Source of the DNA: Eukaryota sp. TZLM1-RC | Taxonomy: Eukaryota; Metamonada: BaSk clade | DNA length: 64,000 nt | Reading direction: 5' to 3' | NCBI GenBank assembly: GCA_040285825.1 | Contig: JAUPSS010000012.1 | Coordinates: 248,001 to 312,000 of the forward strand | Shown here: piece after piece, positions 21,086 to 30,715 of the stretch | How positions within the stretch are numbered: position 1 is the stretch's first letter | Layout of the letters: each line of letters opens with the position of its first letter | Notes under the pieces: generated by a model | Seen by the model: the letters and a program-made list of their open reading frames with translations, nothing else | The model's database searches: none | What the model was told of the DNA's origin: nothing | Translations under genes and position numbers: made by a program

Positions 21086-21579
21086 GTAGGTAAAAGCATT
21101 AGTTGAGGTTTTTGGTTAAGTTTTAAAATGTGCCTGTTCCAGCAATACTTTTTTTATTAATTAAGAAATTATCTAAATCATGGGAAACGAGATAGATTAA
21201 CCAATTACCTGCAAAATTTAAGTACTTTCAAATTCAATATTATATTCATCTTCAGCAAGATGGGTCACAGTAGAGGTTATTTATACCACCAACAATATTG
21301 TTTAGTCCACAGTTGATATGAAAGTCACAACTGCAAACAATTCGTTCTTGTGAACACTACGAGCAATCTCCTGGTTCTGAAAACGGTACCTCTAGATGCA
21401 ACAACAAACTTAAATAATGACCGTAGGACTTACGTTAATACCTCAACGTTTGTGGATAAACCACGGCGACAGTATTGATATGGCAACGAAAATGGATTCG
21501 ATTGGAAATCGATTTATGAGAATTTAGATTTGACCCATTCATCAATTTTGATTGAACAATTGATTGACAGTAACTGACA
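21086..21579. other. Intergenic, nothing recognised
   Basis: Retroelement 3' tail followed by mixed sequence without a supported ORF. Confidence 0.4.
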
Positions 21580-22256
21580 ATGGTTAAGACTGACGAGAAC
21601 AAAAATAGATTAACGGTTATTTTCGATAATGTCCAACTTGAGGTAAGTTCTTCAATTGTTGAACACAGGAGGAAATGGTGCAGGGGTATTGTTATCGTGC
21701 TAATCATTGTTGCTATTGGGGTCTTTTTCACAAACAATACTCGCCCACGCCTTTATACACGATTCCAGGTCTCCGAAGATTGGATTACTGGTGATGGAAT
21801 ACTAGTAACAGAGACTTTTTCAGTCGACATTATCAATCGACTGATGTACGAATAACTACAGCATGATGGTGAGATAATTCAACTGTGGTACAATTCGGAA
21901 GATGGAGAAACATTTTACATCAATATCAATGATCAAAACGGTACATGTTATCGGTGGACCTCACCCAAACGGTCAGTATCACTTGACATAATGTTCTCCT
22001 ACTTCCTACCCACGGCTGATGCAGAAAGAAGCGACAGCCAAATCTATGCTGATCTTCAAGATTGGTGTCAAGTTTACACATCAACTAGGAAAGCAGATAT
22101 CCCTTTCTTCCAGCATAACCAACTGACCTTCTTTTGGTGTGTCAAAGACAGATTTGTACACTCTCTATCAATCCACTCACCCACACTTATCAACACTTCA
22201 TTGTTTTACAATCACATGTATGAAATTACTCTTACACTGATCACAGAGCATTGAGC
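21580..22256 (+). pseudogene. Broken paralogue of the duplicated Cys-containing membrane protein
   Basis: One frame from ATG 21580 runs to 22254 with a single TAA at 21853. It has a ~37-residue N-terminus, one membrane span (GIVIVLIIVAIGVFF), then an outer domain. It aligns with the 46.5-47.5 kb protein at NGTCYRW, FSYFLPTADAER, WCQVYT and FFWCVKDRFVHSL (there DTCARF, IDYALPTDDAEK, ECDVYE, SWCVADRFVHEEL). Three Cys positions are shared. The premature stop and a missing C-terminus suggest a pseudogene. An intron across the stop is possible but I saw no convincing one. Confidence 0.65.
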
Positions 22257-23367
22257 AGGACTGATCAACGGTTTGCATACCACAGAATTTGCCACAACGT
22301 AATCCACCTGGAAGATGAACCACGTTTCCCGTACATGAACACACTACTTGACCGCGAAAGATTCAAAGTTTGAAATGATTTAACCACCAAAAAGGTCCCT
22401 TTAGCCAATGTCGGCGATTTTGGGTCAAAGATTTAAAAGTTTTAACCTTTGGTATACAAGATAACGATGATGTCAACTTTTCTTTGATCCTACTGGCAGC
22501 AAGAAGACCACTTTCTCAGTACTTCTGACCACTATCCAATGTTGAATAACCTTAATAATGTACCTGAACAATATGGTGATATACTACTGTTATTTGGAAG
22601 TCATTGCTGTATTTGCTTCAATTCAAAAGTTAATTGAATTGGTTTTATAAATACCGGGCAAAATTCCTCGAACAGAATGTTGTGTGGATTTACAACATTA
22701 GTGTGGGATTAAGATAGTTCGAATAGCTTGGACAGTAATTAATAATTAATATTATTAATTAATTAGATGTGGACATAGAATAGATTGTTTTTGAATGCAA
22801 TTGGTGTAAATACTATCAATAATGTCATAATTATCAACAACTCTTGTTTTTTTTCTTGGATTTTCTGTTGTTTTTGCTACAATAATTTTGAATAATGAGT
22901 GACAAACCAAAAACAGATAGTAGAAAAAGTTCAATAAATAATAAATAGGAATGTGGATCCAAACTGAAATCAATTAAGGTAATATTTAAATATTCAAAAT
23001 ATTTTTCCATCACAAAAAGGTATATTTGAATAAACAAATACAATTTATTTGAAGAAAAATGTCTTTGTATAATGATTGGCTTGTGAATGGAAAGATAAAT
23101 AAACCTAAAATAAATGAAAAAATAAATTAAATTAATTAATTATATTAACATTTTGAATTTGGTGAAGGAAGATCTTTTGTCGTTGTCTCAATTTGATTTA
23201 TTTATTGTGTTGTAACTGAATTTTGGTTTGGAAGATTGTTGAAACTTTGATATAATGTCTTTTAAAAGTTTTTACTTAGCCTCTATTTCAACTTTATAAA
23301 AAAGCCATCCAATTTTAATGAGAAATGGGTAAACAAAAAACCAAAAAAAAGTTAAATTACAGAGTAT
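22257..23367. other. Intergenic, very AT-rich
   Basis: The left 300 bp may hold remnants of the pseudogene's C-terminal region. From ~22620 to 23170 the sequence is AT-rich with short TTAATTAAT palindromes. No gene is supported. Confidence 0.45.
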
Positions 23368-24357
23368 TTATTCAATTACAAGATCCATTGCCACATAACC
23401 AAAACTTCCAAAACCAGCAAGTAAATGACCAAGTTTTGTTAACCAATACAGTAAGTTACCAGGAGGCAGATCAAGTTTCGAGTCACGCTCAGCCCGGGTC
23501 AATTCAACCTCATTCTCGTAATCACCTTCCCAAGTAACTGTAGACTCTACAGTAGGGTCTACAGTAGAATCGTCAAGAACAAACTCTTCGTCATCAGAGT
23601 CATCATCATTGACTTCTAAAGACTTCAACGATGCTGATTTATAAATAAATGTGGTAAAAACGTAATATGAAAATCTTAAAAACACCAATACAAATACTGC
23701 CAAACTAAGAGAAAAAGCAATGAATTTGGGTTGTAACTGATTCCTCACAACAAGATCAGGAAGTAACACCATGGTGATTCTCTCGAGTACTTCTAAAACC
23801 TTGGTGCATGGATAGCAAGATTCAAAAGGTGTGAACAGTAGAATTCTAAAGAAAAACAAACTCAATGATGAGATAAAGCTTGCTAGATAAGTTATTTGCA
23901 ACGGGGCTTGGGAACGGATGATGTAAATTACCAAGAAGAAAAGATGAGGAAGGATGAAGAACAGAGTAAGCGAACGTACAGAAGAGCATGAGAGTAGGAT
24001 GGAATAGCGGTAGATAAAGGAGAGAGTTAGGAGCAGTAGTTTGAAGAGGTCAGACTGAGAGGCGTAGAAGAGAGAGGTGATGAGTGTGGTGATTATAAGA
24101 ATGGACGTGTAAAAGAAGCGGATAGAAGAAGGGACATCAGAAGCATGGTCAGTAGGAACAGCCCACATAGAGAGTAGAACACCAGAGGAGAGAAGATTGA
24201 GCGTGTAGAGACATGCATGGCGAATGAAGTTCTTACTTCGACTTAATGGAAGGGAATAGAAAAGACCAACAACTACAAACTGTAACAAGGTGGCTGTCAC
24301 CATGCCATTTGCAGAGAGTAGGAAACTACCATGGTTGGGAAAGAAGTCGTCAAGCAT
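23368..24357 (-). CDS. Multispan membrane protein of unknown family
   Basis: 329 residues, ATG start, intronless. I do not recognise the family. About seven hydrophobic segments can be seen: ATLLQFVVVGLFYSLP, CLYTLNLLSSGVLL, FFYTSILIITTLITSLFY, FKLLLLTLSFIYRYSIL, LTLFFILPHLFFLVIYII, YLASFISSLSLFFFRILLF and FIAFSLSLAVFVLVFL. A strongly acidic segment follows (DDDSDDEEFVLDD), then ELTRAERDSKLDLPPGN and a last possible span (LLAGFGSFGYVAMDLVI). No signal peptide is obvious. It sits next to retroelement fragments on its 5' side but is itself intact. Confidence 0.75.
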   Translation of the reverse strand: MLDDFFPNHGSFLLSANGMVTATLLQFVVVGLFYSLPLSRSKNFIRHACLYTLNLLSSGVLLSMWAVPTDHASDVPSSIRFFYTSILIITTLITSLFYASQSDLFKLLLLTLSFIYRYSILLSCSSVRSLTLFFILPHLFFLVIYIIRSQAPLQITYLASFISSLSLFFFRILLFTPFESCYPCTKVLEVLERITMVLLPDLVVRNQLQPKFIAFSLSLAVFVLVFLRFSYYVFTTFIYKSASLKSLEVNDDDSDDEEFVLDDSTVDPTVESTVTWEGDYENEVELTRAERDSKLDLPPGNLLYWLTKLGHLLAGFGSFGYVAMDLVIE

Positions 24358-24424
24358 GTGGACCGTTATTAATGATTGGAAAAGTATTCAAAAAGTTTTT
24401 GCTTAATTTAACAGATTTATTTAA

Positions 24425-24780
24425 TATAAAGAATTTATAAATCAACATCTAAATAATCCATCGCTCCCAAAACACAACAAGTAGATGCAACTCTCTCATA
24501 ATAAGATCCAAGAGAAAGCAGAGCATCAGAAAACATCTTCAACATCGCCTTAAAAATAGAAAACACAATTCTATTTTGCCAAAACAATTTGTTCAAATTT
24601 CGATTGGTTCTTTTCTTTACAATCATTTCAAAATCTGCCAAAAAAACGTAAAACGGAGGGGGTCAGTGATCCAAATAGAGAAAATACAAATGGATACAAA
24701 TTGTATTTTGTATGCTGTTGGGTAGACAATTTGGGCAAATGTTCACTGTATTTTTTTAGCTGATTTAATTTATTCCAACG
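24425..24780 (-). mobile_element. Non-LTR retrotransposon 3' fragment (subfamily K)
   Basis: The minus strand reads ...TKYNLYPFVFSLFGSL, then DFEMIVKKRTNRNLNKLFWQ, NRIVFSIFKAMLKMFSDALL, GAMDYLDVDL*, nearly matching the end of the 35.35-kb element. A frameshift near 24645 splits it. Confidence 0.75.
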
Positions 24781-24824
24781 AGAAACTAAAAAAAGTTAAA
24801 TCCTAAATTTAAATTTTTTAAACT

Positions 24825-25480
24825 AAATAATCTTATTCCAAATCAGCCAAAAAGTATTGACTGGAACTTTTTGCTTCATAAAAGCGACCAAGAAATGATA
24901 TATCAGAAGATAATAAGGGCACAACACCTTTATAAATTGAAAATACAATTCTGTTCTGCCAAAACGTTTTGTCAAAAATTCTTCCTGTACGTTGTTTCAC
25001 AATTTCAATAAAATCAGCCATGAAAGATAAAGCATGTGGTCCAAGCGTGTCATGTAGGGAAAAAGCCAATGGACAAAGGAATTAATGAGTATGCGATTCA
25101 GCATTCAAGGATATCAACTTTGCTCTACATTTATCAACTTTAGAAATTTCGGCAACAGACTGCAAATTCCTGTCTTTTGACTGAGCCAACGGTATAAAAG
25201 AATTATTACACACATCAGTCGATCTCACATCAGTAATGATAGTCGTCCCTTCATGAGCTTCAAGCATTAAATCACCTCTATTTCGACCAATAGAATTCAA
25301 AGTATCTTTTCCTATTTTCAGGTAATGTTGAAGTTTGCTTCTGGTGCAATACCTTCTCTCGGATTTCACTATGACAGAGTTGCATCCAGTATTTTGTAAG
25401 GAAAGATGAATTATTTAAATGTTCATTTATAGAGATATATAGAATAACGCTATATGCATCAATCATATCAGTGATCATCA
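24825..25480 (-). mobile_element. Non-LTR retrotransposon fragment, nuclease to C-terminus
   Basis: Minus strand: GRNRGDLMLEAHEGTTIITD, VRSTDVCNNS, then CPLAFSLHDTLGPHALSFMA, RTGRIFDKTFWQNRIVFSIY, ending FLADLE. A separate copy from the one at 24.4-24.8 kb and closer to the element at 15.7-18.1 kb. Frameshifts near 25075 and 25375. Confidence 0.75.
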
Positions 25481-26318
25481 TTTATCATTGATGTTGTACA
25501 ATTACAAATTGATGTGGGAGATGCGAAAATGATTGCTTATAATATAACAAAGGACTATTGTTTAGCCGGTATTTCTATCAGGATACCCCTATCTTTGGCT
25601 GTGTAATATTATATATATCTGTGTAATATCATCGTCTTTCTTAAAAACTGACTATTGGGTGACATATTGTAGGGTAGTGTGGCGAATAGTCATCAAAAGA
25701 CACAATCAGAACAACAGAGAAAACGAGTTAAGGAAAGAATGCGGCTATGACCTTGTATTGTTGAGTGAGAGTGGGACTGACCCAATATGCAACATGAGTC
25801 TGACGTAACATGAAAACAATTGTTGAAATAAGAAGCCAACTCGGCCGACAAGACACAGAAGAGTAGAATCTTCCATAGTAATTCCACAAGGGAAAGACTA
25901 CACGTCAAAGAACTGTGTCTTGCCACAAGTCATCATCACTGGCCTTGGTGTTGTCTATTTTTGAAAAGACAAACGAAAGAATACACTATAGAAATGATCC
26001 TGATAGAGTATAATCGTTATAAGATAATGGAGGAGTTGATTCAATTAGTACTGACACAAAAATTCGCGTTGCACTGAGCGTGGAAAAAATTCATTTCATT
26101 TTATTGAATTCGATATTACTGAACAGGGAATGACAACTTTCACAAAAACGCATCAACATTGATAGAATCAAGATGTTCAATCACCATTACACTTAGATCA
26201 AATTAAATGTAATTTTCTCCGTCAGCTTTAATCTTGTGATTTTCAGAATTGATTTCTTTTTATTAACATTAAGTGAAATACAGCAGTCTTATTGTTCTTA
26301 TATAAATAACATGACCAC
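25481..26318. other. Intergenic, nothing recognised
   Basis: Mixed sequence with short unsupported frames on both strands. The right ~80 bp belongs to the 3' side of the RING-CH gene. Confidence 0.45.
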
Positions 26319-26891
26319 CTACACACTTCTACTCATTTCATTCGGTAAAACAGTGATGTATCTATTCTGATTCATCCATCGTAAAAACAATTTTGCAAAA
26401 AATGTTATACCATATACACTTAAACCAAAAAATACAGAGAGTTCAAAGATGATCAAAATAACAGCACTGAGGGGAGCTGTCCGTAACTCAAAAGGTATAT
26501 CTATCGAACCAATGATGACCAGAAGTGTGTATATCAAAAATGCCATTGAGATTGATGTACTCATAAAGATTCCAATAATCTTGCCAATTTCACCTTGTTG
26601 TAATCTCATTTTTTTCCATTGGCAAATTGGTAGAGGTCTAGAAGCAACTCTAAACGGAGTATTGCAAAGTTCACAATCTTGAGAACCACTGTATCCATGC
26701 CAAGCACTCAGACAGTCAATATGGAGAAATTGAAGACTTCCTTTGCATTGACATAGAGCAAATAAGGGGCCTTCTGGCATACGACATATACGGCAAAATG
26801 GTGCATCATCCTCATCTGGTGATTGTACAGAAGATTGTTGTGTCGGTGAATGGGGATCTGATTTGGGTTGTTCTATTTCATATTGGGACAT
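26319..26891 (-). CDS. RING-CH (MARCH-type) membrane E3 ubiquitin ligase
   Basis: 190 residues, ATG start, intronless. The N-terminal ~30 residues are Ser/Pro-rich. A complete C4HC3 RING-CH finger follows: CRICRMPEG, ALCQCKGSLQFLHIDCL, W, then CELC. Spacing is C-x2-C-x10-C-x-C-x7-H-x2-C-x12-C-x2-C. Two membrane spans come next (IGIFMSTSISMAFLIYTLLV and LSAVILIIFELSVFFGLSVY). This is the layout of membrane-bound MARCH ligases, which ubiquitinate membrane proteins. The divergent Dgk1-like gene starts 112 bp away. Individual MARCH subtype not assignable. Confidence 0.9.
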   Translation of the reverse strand: MSQYEIEQPKSDPHSPTQQSSVQSPDEDDAPFCRICRMPEGPLFALCQCKGSLQFLHIDCLSAWHGYSGSQDCELCNTPFRVASRPLPICQWKKMRLQQGEIGKIIGIFMSTSISMAFLIYTLLVIIGSIDIPFELRTAPLSAVILIIFELSVFFGLSVYGITFFAKLFLRWMNQNRYITVLPNEMSRSV

Positions 26892-27003
26892 TGTGGAGAA
26901 GTGTCATATGCGAGGTTTCCCTATGTTTTACGAGAGCAGACATCTTGTCTGGAAAGATGTCCTTGATTGAGTTTGATGATACATCACGCCTCTCATATTT
27001 ACC

Positions 27004-27738
27004 ATGTTTTTGTTGATAACAGTGCTGTGTTTTGCAGTTCCTGTGATCACCCTCAACACATCGGTCTGTAATTTGATCTTACCACGTGGGTTGTCAAAGG
27101 AACTTCGTCGAAAAAGTTATCATCTCCTAGGTGCTATTTACCCTATTATACACCTGCACCTAATTAACATATACGGTGAGAATCAACATTCCCGATTTGT
27201 CATGATAAAAATAATGAATGGAGCCATGTTGTTGAATGTTGGCTTTGAAACCTTTCGACTACTTAGTCCGAATTTCAATGTCTATTTTTTAGAAAAGATG
27301 TCATCCACACGGCGACGCTATGAAATCCATAGTGTTACTGGAAATTTTTGGTACACTTATTCCTCCTTAGTATGTGTCTTGTTCTTTCCTGCCAGATTCA
27401 CTATATTATCCCAGTTCAACTATGTCATAGGGGATACTGCTGCTAGTATTGCGGGCAAGGTATCGAGGAGGCCTTACAACATTCTCCATGGAAAATCCCT
27501 TCAAGGAACGCTTACAGCACTGTTGATAACCTTTGCATATTCCATTGGCTTTTTTACATTGTTTCTACACAAAGAGTTGAGAAAAGACATTGTAGTTATA
27601 AGTATGGTCGCGTCATTCAGCACAACTGTTGCGGAGGTAATTGCTTCAAGTGAGAGATTGAACGATAACTTCTTGATGCCAATTTTAGGCTCCTTGATTC
27701 CTTGGTTTGTACACACTGTTTTCAGTTTAGATATCTAA
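27004..27738 (+). CDS. CTP-dependent lipid kinase, Dgk1/dolichol kinase family
   Basis: 244 residues, ATG start, intronless, with several membrane spans. Family marks in order: ELRRKSYHLLGAIYPI (the R-K-x-x-H motif), FNYVIGDTAASIAGKVSRR (GD-x-x-A-S-x-x-G), HGKSLQGTLTALLITF (KS-x-x-G) and TTVAEVIASSERLNDNFLMP (E...DN..(I/M)P). These belong to the CTP-using lipid kinases: diacylglycerol kinase Dgk1, dolichol kinase Sec59 and phytol kinase. Its size (~245) is nearer Dgk1 than the larger Sec59. The reaction would be CTP-dependent phosphorylation of a membrane lipid in the ER. The exact substrate cannot be read from sequence. Confidence 0.82.
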   Translation: MFLLITVLCFAVPVITLNTSVCNLILPRGLSKELRRKSYHLLGAIYPIIHLHLINIYGENQHSRFVMIKIMNGAMLLNVGFETFRLLSPNFNVYFLEKMSSTRRRYEIHSVTGNFWYTYSSLVCVLFFPARFTILSQFNYVIGDTAASIAGKVSRRPYNILHGKSLQGTLTALLITFAYSIGFFTLFLHKELRKDIVVISMVASFSTTVAEVIASSERLNDNFLMPILGSLIPWFVHTVFSLDI

Positions 27739-27789
27739 CAATTTAATTTTATAATTTCTCTTTTTAATGTATATTAACATATTAATTTT

Positions 27790-28545
27790 ATATTTCAAAA
27801 AACTACACATCAACAAAAAACTCTATATCTTCATTTCTCAAATCAGCCAACAATTATCGATTGGAAGCTGCTCTCTCATCAAACCGTTCAAGAGATAATA
27901 AAGCAGAAGATAATAGGGGACAACATCTGTAAAAATTGAAAATACAATTATATTCTGCCAAAAAACTTGAGTTTTGTTCCTTTCAATTTTTACTGTTCAA
28001 TGAATAGAAATAGAAACATCAACTAAACATTTATAAACATTTGTAAACATTTGTACATTCGAAAATGGTGAAGTTCCCATTTAAACCAGGAACAACCAAA
28101 TTACCTGTTTTGAGGCCCATAAAAGCTCTATTGTAACGATTACTATCACTATTGGGGTCTTTGAGAATTCATTTAGACAACAATGTTTCCAAATAGGAAC
28201 AACTCGATCTGATTTGCACATGACACAATTTGGTTTTTGACATTATTATGTCCTTTGGTTCTAAATGTAATGAAATGTTCACTGTTTAAAAGATGAGTAA
28301 ACAAAAGTGATTTTCCACATTTACATGTTAAATGATTTGGCAAGTTCTTTGGATAAAACAAACAACGAAAACGCATGTTCAAAAGCCAATTATTGTCCTT
28401 TAAACGAAGTCCATGAACAGAGGGAATTTGGGAAAGTAAAACTGTTACAAATTCTTTGAACAATTTCCAAAAGCAGAATTTTTAGTTTTACAAATTAAAA
28501 TCAATTGGATCCAACCGTTGATGAATTAAAATTCTTTGACAAATC
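27790..28545 (-). mobile_element. Non-LTR retrotransposon fragment
   Basis: Minus strand from ~28545: IPSVHGLRLKDNNWLLNMRF, RCLFYPKNLPNHLTCKCG, finger CKCGKSLLFTHLLN where the last Cys is Ser, then decayed nuclease and a C-terminal end near 27830-27970 (FWQNxIVFSIF-like). Many frameshifts. Confidence 0.7.
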
Positions 28546-28879
28546 TTCTTTTTCGGTTTTACAATTTAATCCTATAAACGAACAGAGACCAATCCAAGTC
28601 TTACTTCATAATGCGTGCTTTCCATACAAGATCGTGTTGGAGCTTTCTTAAGCAAAAACGAAGATAAAGGAGTGAGTGATTATGATACAATATGGAACGG
28701 GAAAACTGAACCTCTGATACCTAAACCGAAACTGAATTAAAACCGTTCTGTACTGGTACAATTGAGAAAGAGCGAAACTGATTTATTTTCAACACAGCAA
28801 ATGGTTTCCAAAATCGTGTTTGCAATTTTTGGGAGAGTCTACCAGAAAAGTTGAAATTTTCGCAAAAAATTGTTCTTAA
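28546..28879. other. Intergenic, nothing recognised
   Basis: Promoter side of the SPRY-RING gene. No ORF, repeat or RNA gene supported. Confidence 0.4.
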
Positions 28880-29869
28880 ATGCAGTTCAATCTACAGCCA
28901 CTTTACACACTAGGCCCATCAATACGAGGTTCATCCAATGCTGGCCACTTTGTATTAACATATGAAGATGAATCTTCAATTGACGAGGGCAGTCCAATTG
29001 TTGCTATAAGTGATAGTCCTATTGATACTACCAAAGCCTTCTACGCTGAAGTTGAAATAATCAGTATCGGACAGTGCTTTGAATATGCTGGTGCGATTGG
29101 TGTTGGACCTCGAAACTATCCCCCTGATTGTCTCCCAGGATGGGAAGAAGGTTCTGTAGCTTATCATTGTGATAATGGTGAAGTTCATGATGGTTGCTGC
29201 ACAGAACCTTCTGATGATTACCCCATTGCACAACCTGGGGATACCGTTGGTCTCCTTTTGTGGCAACAACAGGTCTACTTTACACATAATGGTGTCCTAC
29301 TCAATGTAAATAATCCGTTCTCTTGTCCTCAAGACCCATGTCATCTGATGGTTGGTTTGATTGAACTAGGTGAGTCACTCATTGTGAAATTACAGTCACC
29401 ATTTAGTGGAAGCCCAGAGGCATTGCTTTCAACTATCAGTGGTCCATTAAAATCAGCCTCCTTGATGTTTCCCTTTGCTTTTTCCATGAAACCTGAGAAC
29501 TTTAGGGCTTTCATGACTGAAGGGTCAGAAAATGACGATTTCGAATGTCCAGTTTGCTTAGACATTGTTCATGATGCCGTTGAGACTGAATGTTGCCGTA
29601 CACTTTTTTGCCAAGGGTGCATTCACATGGATAAATGTCCATATTGCCGATCCTTACTCAAATCCAAACCTGAACATTCGATAAGGAGAATTGTTGCTGG
29701 TCTTGCTACTACTTGTTCACTTTGTAATTACAAAACAACAAGAGGAACATTTCCTGTGCATTTTGAAGAATGTCCAAGCCGAAAACGGAGTTGCTGCTTG
29801 TGTTCCCAATTTGTTAGTGATTCTGAAATGGAAATCCATTTGATGAAACAGCATCCTGAAATGCTGTAG
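28880..29869 (+). CDS. SPRY-RING-zinc finger protein, probable E3 ubiquitin ligase
   Basis: 329 residues, ATG start, intronless. Residues ~20-180 form a SPRY/B30.2-type domain: AFYAEVEIISIG, YAGAIGVGPRNYPPD, PGWEEGSVAYHCDNGEVHDG, GDTVGLLL, QQVYFTHNGVLL. Residues ~225-265 are a RING: CPVCLDIVHDAVETECCRTLFCQGCI, then KCPYCRSLL. The usual G-H before L-F-C is R-T, so the canonical His ligand is missing and a Cys doublet precedes it. A TRAF-type zinc finger pair follows (CSLCNYKTT, HFEEC, CCLC, H, H). SPRY first, then RING then zinc fingers is the reverse of TRIM proteins. Substrate unknown. Three 78-bp tandem repeats begin ~105 bp after the stop. Confidence 0.85.
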   Translation: MQFNLQPLYTLGPSIRGSSNAGHFVLTYEDESSIDEGSPIVAISDSPIDTTKAFYAEVEIISIGQCFEYAGAIGVGPRNYPPDCLPGWEEGSVAYHCDNGEVHDGCCTEPSDDYPIAQPGDTVGLLLWQQQVYFTHNGVLLNVNNPFSCPQDPCHLMVGLIELGESLIVKLQSPFSGSPEALLSTISGPLKSASLMFPFAFSMKPENFRAFMTEGSENDDFECPVCLDIVHDAVETECCRTLFCQGCIHMDKCPYCRSLLKSKPEHSIRRIVAGLATTCSLCNYKTTRGTFPVHFEECPSRKRSCCLCSQFVSDSEMEIHLMKQHPEML

Positions 29870-29974
29870 GCACCTACATAAATTTAAAAAAAATCAGCTG
29901 ATAGTGAGGTGAAGTTAGTTTTTGTTTTATTAAGATTCGGTATTTTTTGTTTGTATAAATTTCTTTAATAGTTT

Positions 29975-30207
29975 ATTGTTCATTTAGTACATCCAAGATA
30001 TCAATGATCCAATGAATGAATCCTTTTTATTCAGTTGTTTTACAACTGCAAGATTGTTCATTTAGTACATCCAAGATATCAATGATCCAATGAATGAATC
30101 CTTTTTATTCAGTTGTTTTACAACTGCAAGATTGTTCATTTAGTACATCCAAGATATCAATGATCCAATGAATGAATCCTTTTTATTCAGTTGTTTTACA
30201 ACTGCAA
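29975..30207. repeat. Three tandem copies of a 78-bp unit
   Basis: Unit starts (ATTGTTCATTTAG) fall at 29975, 30053 and 30131, exactly 78 bp apart, and the units look identical over their length. Each contains CAGTTGTTTTACAACTG, a 7-bp stem with a 3-nt loop. The array lies ~105 bp after the SPRY-RING stop codon, so it is probably in or near that gene's 3' untranslated region. Confidence 0.9.
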
Positions 30208-30715
30208 TATTTGAACGAAATACCCAATTGCTACATATAGACTAAGAGATAATGATATCTACCCTTTAGAAATTCATCATGATGGTAAGAAAGCTGATGT
30301 TGGTTTCTTGTACAGTAGATCTAGATTTTATGGATGATGACGTGATCAGTTAAATGACGAGTTGTAAACTCAGAAGAATTTGCCCAATGATCATTCATTT
30401 TACAGGACTCTCAAATTAAACCCTTGTATATGTTGAGCGGTTGTAACATTGATTAGATACAACAACCATAGATGCCATTGTCAATGTCTTTTCCTTGTTG
30501 TCATCAAGTAAACCAACTAATTAAAGTGTTGACGGACACATAGATGTTGATAATTTCATGACAAAATTCTCTTTTTTCCACAATTGCCTGGAAAAGAATC
30601 CTGTCTATACAAGGTACATGACAAAAAAGATAACGAGGGTTGATGTATTGAATTTATGAATACAAAAAACAAAACAATAAAAACAAATACAAATTTATAG
30701 ACACATCAAACAAAG
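30208..30715. other. Intergenic, nothing recognised
   Basis: Between the convergent 3' ends of the SPRY-RING and clathrin genes. No supported gene or repeat. Confidence 0.45.

Noticed and set aside
25693-25926. 77-codon minus ORF
   Set aside because: Composition is unlike neighbouring genes, no domain, and the region has no conserved context.
29975-30207. CRISPR-like array
   Set aside because: The whole 78-bp unit repeats without unique spacers, and the genome is eukaryotic. It is a plain tandem repeat.
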